This document shows positions 28,757 to 37,308 of a DNA stretch of 64,000 nucleotides, in pieces. Each line of letters begins with the position of its first letter. Position 1 is the stretch's first letter. Source of the DNA: Sphingomonas sp. Its GTDB lineage: Bacteria > Pseudomonadota > Alphaproteobacteria > Sphingomonadales > Sphingomonadaceae. A model generated the notes under the pieces. That model saw only the letters and a list, made by a program, of their open reading frames with translations. It made no database searches and was not told the origin of the DNA. The stretch lies in assembly GCF_024508665.1 (NCBI RefSeq), contig NZ_JANINP010000008.1, positions 1 to 64,000 on the forward strand, given 5' to 3'. The position numbers were made by a program, and so were the translations under genes.

Positions 28757-29665
28757 ATGCTTCCCTTCTCCCGCGTAACCATCATCGGTCTCGGCCTGAT
28801 CGGCTCGTCGATCGCGCGCGCGATCAAGGCGGACATGCCGACGGTCCGGGTCACCGGGCACGACATGGATCCGCAAGTCCGCGAAACGTCGCGGGCGCTC
28901 GGTTTCTGTGACGATGTCGCCGATACTGCCGGCGCCGCGGTGACCGATGCCGACCTGGTGATCTTCTGCGTGCCGGTCGGCGCGATGGCCGCGGCGGCGG
29001 AAGCGATTGCCGATGACCTTCCCGCCGATGCGATCGTCAGCGACGTCGGGTCGTCCAAGGAAACCGTGCTCGCGGCGCTGAGCGGGGCGCTTCCTGGCGC
29101 GACCATCGTCCCCGCCCATCCCGTCGCGGGCACCGAGCGCTCCGGCCCCGAGGCGGGTTTTGCTACCCTGTTTCACGGCCGCTGGTGCATCCTGACCCCG
29201 CCCGAGGGCACCGACCCCGCCGCGGTCGAGCGCGTCGCCGAATTCTGGCGCCGGCTGGGCGCCGAGATCGAGATGATGGATCCCCAGCACCACGACCGCG
29301 TGCTGGCGATCACCAGCCATTTGCCGCATTTGATCGCCTATACGATCGTCGGCACCGCGTCGGACATGGAGGAAGTCACCCGGTCCGAAGTGATCAAATA
29401 TTCGGCCGGCGGTTTTCGCGACTTCACCCGCATCGCGGCGTCTGACCCGACGATGTGGCGCGACGTGTTCCTGAGCAACCGCGAGGCCGTGCTCGACATG
29501 CTGCAGCGCTTTACCGAGGATCTGACCTCGCTCCAGCGCGCGATCCGCTGGGGCAAGGGCGACGAATTGTTCGACCTGTTCACCCGCACCCGCGCGATCC
29601 GCCGCTCGATCATCGACCAGGGCCAGGACGACGCCGCGCCGGATTTCGGGCGGCAGCACGATTAA
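28757..29665 (+). CDS. tyrA: Prephenate/arogenate dehydrogenase
   Basis: 302 residues. The NAD-binding Rossmann motif VTIIGLGLIGSSIARAI starts at residue 7. SDVGSSKE and PAHPVAGTERSGPEAG form the substrate-binding centre of TyrA-family enzymes. It oxidatively decarboxylates prephenate or arogenate in tyrosine synthesis. It is downstream of hisC. Its stop codon overlaps the first bases of the following palindromic element. Confidence 0.93.
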   Translation: MLPFSRVTIIGLGLIGSSIARAIKADMPTVRVTGHDMDPQVRETSRALGFCDDVADTAGAAVTDADLVIFCVPVGAMAAAAEAIADDLPADAIVSDVGSSKETVLAALSGALPGATIVPAHPVAGTERSGPEAGFATLFHGRWCILTPPEGTDPAAVERVAEFWRRLGAEIEMMDPQHHDRVLAITSHLPHLIAYTIVGTASDMEEVTRSEVIKYSAGGFRDFTRIAASDPTMWRDVFLSNREAVLDMLQRFTEDLTSLQRAIRWGKGDELFDLFTRTRAIRRSIIDQGQDDAAPDFGRQHD

Positions 29666-29809
29666 AATCCTCCCCGTTTACGGGGAGGGGGACCGCGCGA
29701 CGCAGTCGCGTGGTGGAGGGGGATCGCCGCACGCGATTCCGTTGCGGCCCGCCCCCTCCACCATTCGCTGGCGCGAATGGTCCCCCTCCCCGCTAGCGGG
29801 GAGGATTTT
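29664..29809. repeat. Palindromic intergenic element (AAATCCTCCCCG class) overlapping two gene ends
   Basis: AAAATCCTCCCCGTTTACGG at the left and GCTAGCGGGGAGGATTTT at the right are inverted, with inner GGTGGAGGGGG/CCCCCTCCACC arms. It overlaps the tyrA stop by 2 nt. Its right end supplies the last codons and stop (29793-29795) of the convergent plsC gene. Confidence 0.9.
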
Positions 29810-30488
29810 GCTCCAGCGCATTGATCGCAACGTGCACGCGCTTCTCGATCTCCGCGCGCGGCAGGCCGGGCGGAATCGATTCGCCGAACCGGAACGTCAC
29901 CAGGCCCGCGCGCTTCAACCCGCCTTTGGGCCATAATTTCCCGACATCGGTCGCGACCGGCACGACCGGGAGACCGAGCATCTTGTAGAGCCCGGCAAAT
30001 CCCGATTTGAGTTCTGGCTGCTCGCCCGGTTTCACTCTCGTGCCTTCGGGAAAGATCATCACCGACCGCCCGCTCGCACGCGCCATCTCGGCTTCGCGCA
30101 TCAACTGACGCAGCGCCTTGGACGAGGCGGCGCGGTCGACCAGGATCACGCCGTAACGCTTCGCCGCCCAGCCCCAGATCGGAATGCGCGCGAATTCGCG
30201 GCGCATGATCGGCGCCGGCGCCCCGATCTCGGCGACCAGTTCGAGCGGCTCCATCAGCGAGTGATGCTTGGCGGCATAGAAGACCTGGCCCGACGGCCGC
30301 GGCCCCTCGTAGCGGACGCGGATGCCGAGCAGCCAGCGCACGCACCAGCGGTGGAACCGGGTCCAGGCCATGGCGTAGGCGATCAGCGCACGCTGCCCGA
30401 ACATCGCCGAGAACGGCACCAGCAGCACGATCGGCAGCGACACGCCGTAAAAGACGATCGCGAACGCCAGGTTGCGCAACACGGTCAT
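29793..30488 (-). CDS. plsC: Lysophospholipid (1-acyl-glycerol-3-phosphate) acyltransferase
   Basis: 231 residues. N-terminal membrane helix near residues 8-30. The acyltransferase block I is AKHHSLMEPLE, an H-x4-E variant of H-x4-D. Block III is VMIFPEGTRVKPGEQ, and GFAGLYKMLGLPVVPVA is block IV. It acylates lysophosphatidate at the inner membrane. The final residues QNPPR and the stop come from the palindromic element. It follows ydcF by 10 nt. Confidence 0.93.
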   Translation of the reverse strand: MTVLRNLAFAIVFYGVSLPIVLLVPFSAMFGQRALIAYAMAWTRFHRWCVRWLLGIRVRYEGPRPSGQVFYAAKHHSLMEPLELVAEIGAPAPIMRREFARIPIWGWAAKRYGVILVDRAASSKALRQLMREAEMARASGRSVMIFPEGTRVKPGEQPELKSGFAGLYKMLGLPVVPVATDVGKLWPKGGLKRAGLVTFRFGESIPPGLPRAEIEKRVHVAINALEQNPPR

Positions 30489-30498
30489 CGGCGCGCGC

Positions 30499-31035
30499 TC
30501 ATTGCCCGAAGCCGAGCCACAAGGCGACGCGGCGCAACAGCAGCTTGTTATATTCGACCAGCAGCACGCTCAATTCGGCATCGCCTTGCACGCCGTCATC
30601 GACCACCGTCACGTCGCTATCCAGCGCCGCGTCCAATTCCATCCGCGCGCGCGCCATATGCCAGTCGGACGTGACCAGTCGCACCGACTTATAGCCGTGG
30701 TCCCCCACCCATTTGGCGGTTTCCGCGCCGTTCGATCGCGTGTCGACCGCCTCGTGTCCGAGATCGACGCAGCACGCGAACACCGCCAACGGGACCTTGT
30801 ACTTGATCGACAGATCGATCGGCCGGACGCCCGGCGCGGCACCGCTGATCAGCAGCCGTTTCGCCTGATGCGCGGCGATCAACGCCAGCCCGCGATCGAT
30901 CCGGCCCGGCGCCCCGGTCGGGACGACGATCGCATCGGTCTGCATGTCCTGAAGCGGGCGCGGCAAGGTCACCGCGTAAAGGGCAAAGCCGAGCAGATAG
31001 ACCAAGGCGATAATGGCGATCAGGCGCCGGATCAT
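30499..31035 (-). CDS. YdcF/DUF218 family membrane-anchored protein
   Basis: 178 residues from the ATG at 31035. A single N-terminal membrane anchor, RLIAIIALVYLLGFALYAVT, is followed by the DUF218 domain: DAIVVPTGAPGRIDRGLALI, AKRLLISGAAPG and VRLVTSDWHMARARMEL. Related SanA/ElyC proteins influence envelope integrity and peptidoglycan precursor use. It overlaps ftsX by 4 nt and precedes plsC by 10 nt. Confidence 0.88.
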   Translation of the reverse strand: MIRRLIAIIALVYLLGFALYAVTLPRPLQDMQTDAIVVPTGAPGRIDRGLALIAAHQAKRLLISGAAPGVRPIDLSIKYKVPLAVFACCVDLGHEAVDTRSNGAETAKWVGDHGYKSVRLVTSDWHMARARMELDAALDSDVTVVDDGVQGDAELSVLLVEYNKLLLRRVALWLGFGQ

Positions 31036-31925
31036 TGCACTTGCCTCAGCCGCCCGAGCACCGCGATCCGCGCGGCGAGCGTCGCCACCAAGGCGAAGAT
31101 CAGCGGTAACAGCGCGAGCAATAGCCAGTCGCCGCGCGTCAGCACGCCGCCCGACAACAATTGCGAGCCGAGCCCGGCCATTTGCCCGGTCACTGCCCAG
31201 ATCGCCAGCGTCGCCGCCAGCGTCCCGATCACGCCGCCGACCATCGTGTCGAGCGCGATGCGCCGCTGGAACAGCCGCGCGACCTGGACGTCGGTCGACC
31301 CCAGCATGTGCAGGATGGCGATCGTGTCGCGATGCGTCTCCAGCCCCGCGCGCGCCGCGAGCAGCACGACCGCGGTGGTCGCCGCGGCCATCAGCAAAAC
31401 CAGCGCCGCCGCGGCATAGATCAATGTGCGCATGAAATCGGCGACCGGCGACAGCCAGCGCGACTGGCTGTCGACGCGCGCACTCGCCGCGGTGGCGCGC
31501 ACGCCATTGGCAACGCGCGCCGCCGCTTCGTCGCTGGGCACGCTCAGATCGACGTCGATCAGCGACGGCAGCGGGACATCGGCGTCGGTGGAGGCATCGC
31601 CCAGCCACGGGCGCAGCATTTCGGTCAGCCGGGCGGGATCGACCGGATCGGCGCGCGATACTGCCGGCATCCCGCGCAGCGCCGCCAGCACGGCACGGGT
31701 GTCGCGGTCGCGCACCGCCGGGTCGGCGGACACCACCTGCACGGTCAGGCGACCGGCAAGCTCGCGATCGAGCGCGTCCGCCGCGTTGACCGTGCCCAGC
31801 CCCAGTGCCGCCGCGAGCACGGTCAGGAACAGCATGATCGCCATGATCCAGGTCATCGCGCGCGTGCCGCGGCGGTCGTCGAGCACGCGGCGGTCCGCGG
31901 CGGTCGAGAACATCGCCACGCTCAT
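31032..31925 (-). CDS. ftsX: Cell division protein FtsX
   Basis: 297 residues. Four membrane helices in the FtsX pattern: MTWIMAIMLFLTVLAAALGL near the N-terminus, then an extracytoplasmic domain of about 130 residues, FMRTLIYAAAALVLLMAAAT, and two C-terminal helices (VIGTLAATLAIWAVTGQ, DWLLLALLPLIFALVATLAA). ETHRDTIAILHMLGSTDVQV is the conserved cytoplasmic FtsX/MacB-like motif. With FtsE it controls peptidoglycan hydrolases at the divisome. It overlaps ftsE by 4 nt. Confidence 0.92.
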   Translation of the reverse strand: MSVAMFSTAADRRVLDDRRGTRAMTWIMAIMLFLTVLAAALGLGTVNAADALDRELAGRLTVQVVSADPAVRDRDTRAVLAALRGMPAVSRADPVDPARLTEMLRPWLGDASTDADVPLPSLIDVDLSVPSDEAAARVANGVRATAASARVDSQSRWLSPVADFMRTLIYAAAALVLLMAAATTAVVLLAARAGLETHRDTIAILHMLGSTDVQVARLFQRRIALDTMVGGVIGTLAATLAIWAVTGQMAGLGSQLLSGGVLTRGDWLLLALLPLIFALVATLAARIAVLGRLRQVQ

Positions 31926-32632
31926 GCGACGGGCGCCTTGGGCGGATTGCGCAAGGCACCGGTCGGATCGAGCAGCCGCCCGGCCTCGATCCGCATCATG
32001 TGCGCGTTCTGGATTCGTCCGAGCAAGTGAAAGTCGTGGGTCGCGACCACCACGGTGGTGCCGAGCCGGTTGAGCGATTCGAACAGATGGAGCAACCGCG
32101 CCGCCATGTCGGGATCGACGTTGCCGGTCGGCTCGTCCGCGACCAGGATTTCCGGCCGCCCGATCACCGCGCGCGCGATCGCGATCCGCTGTTGCTCGCC
32201 GCCCGAAAGGGTCGGCGGCGGCGCGTGGCTGCGCTCCGACAGGCCGACCCAGGCCAGCATCTCCCGCACCGGCGCCTCGACATCGCTTTCGGGCACGCCC
32301 GACAGGCGCAGGGGCAAGGCGATATTGTCGAACGCCGACAGATGCGGGACGAGCCGGAAATCCTGGAATACGACGCCGATCCGCCGCCGGAAACCCGGCA
32401 GGCGCTTGCGCGGCAAGGCGCCGGCATCCTCACCGAACAAGCGGATGACGCCATGGGTCGGGCGCTGGGCGAGGTAGATCAGCTTGAGCAGGGACGTCTT
32501 GCCCGCTCCCGATTGACCGGTCAGGAAATAAAAGCCACCCGAGGCCAAGGTGAAGTTGATCGCCGACAAGGTATCGGCGTCGCTGGCGGGATAGCGCAGC
32601 CCCACATCCTCGAACTGCACGATATTCGCCAT
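31922..32632 (-). CDS. ftsE: Cell division ATP-binding protein FtsE
   Basis: 236 residues from the ATG at 32632; longer upstream readings belong to antisense of the zinc-ribbon gene. ABC ATPase: VQFEDVGLRYP start, Walker A GQSGAGKTSLL, GVVFQDFRLVPHL Q-loop, signature LSGGEQQRIAIARA, Walker B ILVADEPTGNVD, and switch H in VVATHDFHLL. It pairs with FtsX. It is divergent from the zinc-ribbon gene at 32798, a common alphaproteobacterial arrangement. Confidence 0.94.
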   Translation of the reverse strand: MANIVQFEDVGLRYPASDADTLSAINFTLASGGFYFLTGQSGAGKTSLLKLIYLAQRPTHGVIRLFGEDAGALPRKRLPGFRRRIGVVFQDFRLVPHLSAFDNIALPLRLSGVPESDVEAPVREMLAWVGLSERSHAPPPTLSGGEQQRIAIARAVIGRPEILVADEPTGNVDPDMAARLLHLFESLNRLGTTVVVATHDFHLLGRIQNAHMMRIEAGRLLDPTGALRNPPKAPVA

Positions 32633-32797
32633 GCCGGCGTCTGCTACCCGCTTGTACGCTGCCCCGCCAGCGCCATCGCACGTAACCCGTTCCCGCTTCA
32701 AGCCGGGGCGTGCATATCCGCAAGGCTTGCCGCACTGTCCTTGCCCGCTTAGGGATTGCGACAGGGGCATATGTGTTGGCCCCCTGCGGACGCCGAT

Positions 32798-33514
32798 ATG
32801 ATCCTCGAATGCAGCGAATGCCATACGCGCTATCTCGTCCCCGACACCGCGATCGGGCCCGACGGCCGCACCGTGCGCTGCGCCAAATGCAAGCACAGCT
32901 GGTTCCAGGAGCCCGAGGCGCTCGACCTTTCGGGTGCCGCGGTGGTGGCGCCCGAGCCGACGCCTCCCGCTCCCGAGCCGATCGCCCCGCCGTCCCCCGC
33001 CCAAGCCACTCCGGGCGCCGATATCGCGCCGGACTATGATCCTTTCGCACACGAGCCCCCATTCCGGCCGCGGCGCAATCCGGCGCGCCTCTGGACGATC
33101 GCCGCGGTGAGCGCGGGCGTCGCCATGCTGGCCGCTGCCGTCGCCTTGCTGTTCCTCAACGTGCCTAGCCTGGCGACCTGGCTGGGCATGCCGGCCGGCG
33201 GCGGCCAGACCCCGCTGACCTTCGTCAACGTCAAGCAACCCGATCGCCGCGATTTGCCGACCGGAAGCGAATTGTTCGCGGTCGGCGGCCAGATCCACAA
33301 TCCGACCGCGGAGCGCCAGCCGATCCCCGACATTAGGGTCGAATTGTACGACGCGCCCAAGGACGGCCGGATGGTCTATAGCTGGGTGATCAAGCCCGAC
33401 CAGCCGACCATCGCGCCGGGCGGTACGATCGATTTCTACAGCGGCAAGCTCGACGTGCCCGCCAATTCCAAGAACATGAAGCTCAGCTTTTCGAGCAGCA
33501 CGACCGGCAGCTGA
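32798..33514 (+). CDS. MJ0042-type zinc-ribbon membrane protein
   Basis: 238 residues from the ATG at 32798. The N-terminal zinc ribbon is ECSECHTRYLVPDTAIG with CRCAKC-like spacing (C-x2-C, then VRCAKCKHSWF). A Pro/Ala-rich linker follows, then one membrane helix (VSAGVAMLAAAVALLFLNV) and a beta-rich DUF3426-like outside domain (VGGQIHNPTAERQPIPDIRV). A frame continuing to 32756 adds 14 residues without similarity. The function is unknown; neighbours suggest an envelope or division role. Confidence 0.88.
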   Translation: MILECSECHTRYLVPDTAIGPDGRTVRCAKCKHSWFQEPEALDLSGAAVVAPEPTPPAPEPIAPPSPAQATPGADIAPDYDPFAHEPPFRPRRNPARLWTIAAVSAGVAMLAAAVALLFLNVPSLATWLGMPAGGGQTPLTFVNVKQPDRRDLPTGSELFAVGGQIHNPTAERQPIPDIRVELYDAPKDGRMVYSWVIKPDQPTIAPGGTIDFYSGKLDVPANSKNMKLSFSSSTTGS

Positions 33515-33636
33515 GGGGCCGCCGGGTTACGCACGGAATATCGCCGCCCGATAAACTCCGGTTGCGTCGCACAGATCGCTTTGCTAGGGGCGCTCGCCTG
33601 CCAGCCAGCGGCCCCGTCCGATGGCATCTTACACGT

Positions 33637-33723
33637 GCGGTCGTGGCGGAACTGGTAGACGCGCAACGTTGAGGTCGTTGTGTCCGAAAGGACGTGGAAG
33701 TTCGAGTCTTCTCGACCGCACCA
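33637..33723 (+). tRNA. tRNA-Leu (anticodon GAG)
   Basis: 87 nt with a 7-bp acceptor stem GCGGTCG/CGACCGC, a D-arm TGGCGGAACTGGTAGAC, an anticodon stem CAACG/CGTTG with loop TTGAGGT (anticodon GAG at 33671-33673), a long variable arm typical of leucine tRNAs, a TTCGAGT T-arm and an encoded CCA at 33721-33723. Confidence 0.97.
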
Positions 33724-33883
33724 ATCTCTCCCGTGAGAGGTTGAAGATAAATGGAAAAGCCGGAGGCTGCTGGTTGGATCATCCATCCTCTGGTCCAGTT
33801 GCGCGGAACGCTTCTGGGGCAGCCAACCTCGACGCAGCGAGTAGCAGCCTTCGACAAGACGGCCATCGGCTGCCGCCGACGCT

Positions 33884-35746
33884 CTAGTGCCGTCGAATGG
33901 GCCTCTTCCTCGCCGCAGCATCGTTCCTCCCAAATGCTGCGGAATCCTGTGCTTGGTTGGTCAGCAATGTCGTCGTCTGCCATCCGTCGACCGCTGGGGA
34001 GAACAGATATCCCTGTCCAAAAATGCAGCCGGCGCTCTCGAGGCGTTTTGCCTGTTCTTCAGTCTCCACCCCTTCAGCAATCACACCGATATTCAACTCT
34101 TTCGCGATGTGAAGGAGTCCTTCGATTATCGCCGTGCTGGCATCGCCTGGGGCCAGCCGATCGACGAAGCTCTTGTCGATCTTGATGATGTCCACCGGCA
34201 CAGTCAGCAAGTGCGTCAGCGATGCATAGCCTGTTCCGAAATCGTCGAGTGCAATCCGCAGACCTTGGGACCGCATAGCCTCCACCGCTTTTTGGACAAC
34301 GCGATCGCCCGAGCCCATGTAAACGGCTTCGGTAATCTCCAGGACGACGTGGCTGAGCGGGACGCCTTCGCCTTCAAACGCGCCGACAAGCATTTGCTCG
34401 AGCATGCCGCCGTGCATGTCCGCTGACGAGACGTTGATTCCCACGTGCTGGAACGGGATACCCATGTCGAGCCACGCTCGGACATCCGCCGCGACCAACG
34501 CCATCATCCTTTTGGTCAGAGCGGTCGCAACATGAACGTCCTTCGTCGCTTCCTGGAAATTGGCAGCGGGTACAATCCGGCCGCCATGCCGCATCCTGCA
34601 TAGTGCTTCCAGGCCCACGATCTCCCGTGTATCCAGTCGAACAACGGGCTGATAATAGGCCTCTATCCGATCCTCGCGAAGAGCTGCATCAACGTCGCGA
34701 ATATCGCCGAGGCGGCGCGTCATGTTTGTCCCGAGACCGGGCCAATAGCGGACAAAGCCGCCCCGCCCCGTTTCTTTCGCGTGATAGAGCGCGAAGTCGG
34801 CGTGCTGCCGGACGCGTTCGGCCACCCCGTCTCCGGCAGACACTATTGCGCCGCCTATGGTGGCACGCGGGACGACCAGGTGTCCGGCACAATCGGCTGG
34901 TTCGGCGAATTTGGACAGAATCTGATCCGCGGTGCTCTGGAGGTCGCGCAACGCAGTTTTCGACTGAAGAATGGCTGCAAATTCGTCGCCGCCGATCCTA
35001 AAAGCCACGTCGGGCGAGACGGCGGCGGCAAACCGCGCACCGGCGATCTGCAACAGACAGTCACCGGCTTGATGGCCAAAGGTGTCGTTTACCACCTTGA
35101 GATTATCGAGATCGACCATGAACAGCGCCCAATCGCCTGGCACGTCGCATTTCAACGCGTTAAGCGCCGCGTTAAAGGCTGCCCGATTGGCAAGTCCCGT
35201 GAGCGCGTCTGTGAAGGCGCGCCTTTCGTGTTCGATCAGGCGCTGATGGCGATCGAGGGCGATCGCGCTAAGGTGCACGAATTGCCGGACGATTTCCTTT
35301 TCAGTGTCCGTAGGCCCTCTGCACTCGCGATAATAGAAGGCAAAGGTGCCTATCGCTACTCCGTCAGCGTCGAGAATAGGGCTGGACCAGCACGCCCTTA
35401 GACCCAAGGGAAGAGCCAGATGCTTGAAGTCTGCCCAGCGAACATCGCATGCGATATCGACGACCTCGACTTCAGCTCGATTGTAGGCCGCGGTGCCGCA
35501 TGAACCGATTAGAGGTCCGATCTTCAGGCCATCCAGGGCATCGGAGTAGGCGGTAGGGAGACTTGGTCCTGCCAACGGATGGATGAGCCCAGCCTTGTCG
35601 ACGGTTAGTATCGAACAGACCACATCAGGCGCGAGAATTTCCACCTCACGGCACATGCGCGTGGCGGTGTCGGAAAGTGTATCGCCCCTCGCAATCATCT
35701 CAAGAATGATGGTCTGGATCTCTAGCACGGTGTCCTCGATCGCCAT
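33884..35746 (-). CDS. GAF-GGDEF-EAL cyclic-di-GMP enzyme
   Basis: 620 residues. Residues ~15-165 form a GAF-like sensor (ILTVDKAGLIHPLAGPSLP, IGSCGTAAYNR). Residues ~175-335 form a diguanylate cyclase with DALTGLANRAAFN, DNLKVVNDTFGHQAGD and an intact GGDEF site (RIGGDEFAAI). Residues ~350-600 form an EAL phosphodiesterase with GLEALCRM, DDFGTGYASLTHL, KIDKSFVDRL and VIAEGVETEEQ. Both active sites look intact, so synthesis, hydrolysis or both are possible. Base composition is somewhat less GC-rich than flanking genes. It is convergent towards the tRNA-Leu. Confidence 0.93.
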   Translation of the reverse strand: MAIEDTVLEIQTIILEMIARGDTLSDTATRMCREVEILAPDVVCSILTVDKAGLIHPLAGPSLPTAYSDALDGLKIGPLIGSCGTAAYNRAEVEVVDIACDVRWADFKHLALPLGLRACWSSPILDADGVAIGTFAFYYRECRGPTDTEKEIVRQFVHLSAIALDRHQRLIEHERRAFTDALTGLANRAAFNAALNALKCDVPGDWALFMVDLDNLKVVNDTFGHQAGDCLLQIAGARFAAAVSPDVAFRIGGDEFAAILQSKTALRDLQSTADQILSKFAEPADCAGHLVVPRATIGGAIVSAGDGVAERVRQHADFALYHAKETGRGGFVRYWPGLGTNMTRRLGDIRDVDAALREDRIEAYYQPVVRLDTREIVGLEALCRMRHGGRIVPAANFQEATKDVHVATALTKRMMALVAADVRAWLDMGIPFQHVGINVSSADMHGGMLEQMLVGAFEGEGVPLSHVVLEITEAVYMGSGDRVVQKAVEAMRSQGLRIALDDFGTGYASLTHLLTVPVDIIKIDKSFVDRLAPGDASTAIIEGLLHIAKELNIGVIAEGVETEEQAKRLESAGCIFGQGYLFSPAVDGWQTTTLLTNQAQDSAAFGRNDAAARKRPIRRH

Positions 35747-35930
35747 TCCGCACTGAATGGGAAGCGCAGAATCCCGTCACCGCATTCTCGGCCGAATTGT
35801 TTAAGACTTGCCTATAAGCGGTTTTGTTTTCCCCAATCTGTATTGCGGCCGCTGTCAGGATATCCGCAATCGGTGTTTTCAGATCGGCAGCGCGGCCCGT
35901 CGCCACGCTGCGATAATACGTCACTCTCGA

Positions 35931-35952
35931 GCGGCCGGCGCGCGCCGGCCGC
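35931..35952. terminator. Perfect GC palindrome after exuT
   Basis: The 22-nt palindrome with half-site GCGGCCGGCGC lies 7 nt beyond the exuT stop. It may form a hairpin terminating the uronate operon. There is no clear T-run. Confidence 0.4.
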
Positions 35953-35959
35953 GGCGCTA

Positions 35960-37282
35960 TCACGCCGGCACGTCGACCCGCGCCAGCTTCGGGCTGAGCA
36001 GATGGACCACGCCGATCGCGATCAAATAGACGCTGCCGGCGACTGCGAAGATCAATGTGTAGCTGTGCGTCGTCTGCAGGATATAGCCGGTGAACTTGGC
36101 CATCCCCATGCCGCCGATCGCGCCGACCGTGCCGCCGATCCCGATCACCGACCCGACCGCGGCGCGCGGAAACATATCCGATGGAATGGTGTAGAGATTG
36201 GCCGAGAACGCCTGGTGCGCCGCCGTCGCCAGCCCGACGATCGCGACCGCGAGCCACACGCTGGCGGCATATTGCGCGAAGAAGATCGGCATCACCAGGA
36301 ACGCGCAGACCAGCATGGTGATCTTGCGCGCTGCGTTCGCGCTATAGCCGCGCTTCATCAGGGTCGAGGACGACCAGCCGCCGGCGACGCTGCCGATATC
36401 GGAGATCAGGTAGATCGCGACCAGCGGCGGACCGAAATTCTTGAGATCGAGATGATAGGTTTTGGCCAGGAAATCGGGCGTCCAGAACAGGAACAACCAC
36501 CAGATCGGGTCGATCAGGAACTTGCCCAGGGCATAGGCCCAGGTCTCGCGATAGCCGAGCAGCTTGAACCAGCCGATCTTTTGCGGCGGATCGGCGGGAT
36601 CGCTCTCGATATAGGCGAGCTCGGCTGCCGAGAGCCGGGATTGCTCGCGCGGGCGGCGATAGATCGCGATCCAGGCGACCAGCCAGATCAGGCTGAACGC
36701 GCCGGTCGACACGAACGCCATCCGCCAGCCGTAAGCGAGCGTGATCGCCGGCACGATCAGCGGCGTGATGATCGCGCCGACATTCGACCCAGCGTTGAAC
36801 AATCCGGTGGCGAAGGCGCGCTCCTTGGCGGGAAACCATTCGCTGACTGCCTTGAGGCCGGCGGGGAAATTGCCCGATTCGCCGATGCCCAGCACGAACC
36901 GCGCTCCGTTGAATTGCATCGCCGGGGAAATCATCGTGCCGAGCAGCTTGAACGGCCCGGTGATGAGGCCGCACAGGGTATGGCCGAGCGTCCAGATCAC
37001 GAACGCGACCGAGAAACCGATCCGCGCGCCCAGCGCATCTACGATCTTGCCGAAGCTCAGATAGCCGATCGCATAGGCGACCTGGAACCAGAAGACGATG
37101 TCGGCATACGTGGTCTCGTTCCAGCCCAGCTCGGCCGAAATCGTCGGCTTGAGCACGCCGATCATCTGGCGATCGACATAATTGATCGCGGTCGCCGCGA
37201 AGAGCAGCCCGCAAATCACCCAGCGATAGCGGCCGACCCGCATGTCCACCCGCCCGGCGTCCGGCATCCCGGTCGTCGCCAT
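35960..37282 (-). CDS. exuT: MFS hexuronate-type transporter
   Basis: 440 residues from the ATG at 37282 with GGAGAGAG upstream. Twelve-helix major facilitator of the anion:cation symporter type: the first helix pair ends ATAINYVDRQMIGVLKPTI, the motif GARFVLGIGESGNFPAGLKA is characteristic of ExuT/GudP-like transporters, and AERSxx-like FPAKERAFATGLFNAGSNVG follows. It probably imports galacturonate or glucuronate with protons. It is last in the uxaA-uxuB-hydratase-exuT operon, 26 nt after the hydratase. Confidence 0.85.
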   Translation of the reverse strand: MATTGMPDAGRVDMRVGRYRWVICGLLFAATAINYVDRQMIGVLKPTISAELGWNETTYADIVFWFQVAYAIGYLSFGKIVDALGARIGFSVAFVIWTLGHTLCGLITGPFKLLGTMISPAMQFNGARFVLGIGESGNFPAGLKAVSEWFPAKERAFATGLFNAGSNVGAIITPLIVPAITLAYGWRMAFVSTGAFSLIWLVAWIAIYRRPREQSRLSAAELAYIESDPADPPQKIGWFKLLGYRETWAYALGKFLIDPIWWLFLFWTPDFLAKTYHLDLKNFGPPLVAIYLISDIGSVAGGWSSSTLMKRGYSANAARKITMLVCAFLVMPIFFAQYAASVWLAVAIVGLATAAHQAFSANLYTIPSDMFPRAAVGSVIGIGGTVGAIGGMGMAKFTGYILQTTHSYTLIFAVAGSVYLIAIGVVHLLSPKLARVDVPA

Positions 37283-37308
37283 CGTCTCTCTCCCTCGAAA
37301 GCGACCTC

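Noticed and set aside
35747..35959. Copy of the tRNA-Leu 3' end as an attachment site
   Set aside because: I looked for TTCGAGTCTTCTCGACCGCA in the gap after the c-di-GMP gene and saw no copy.
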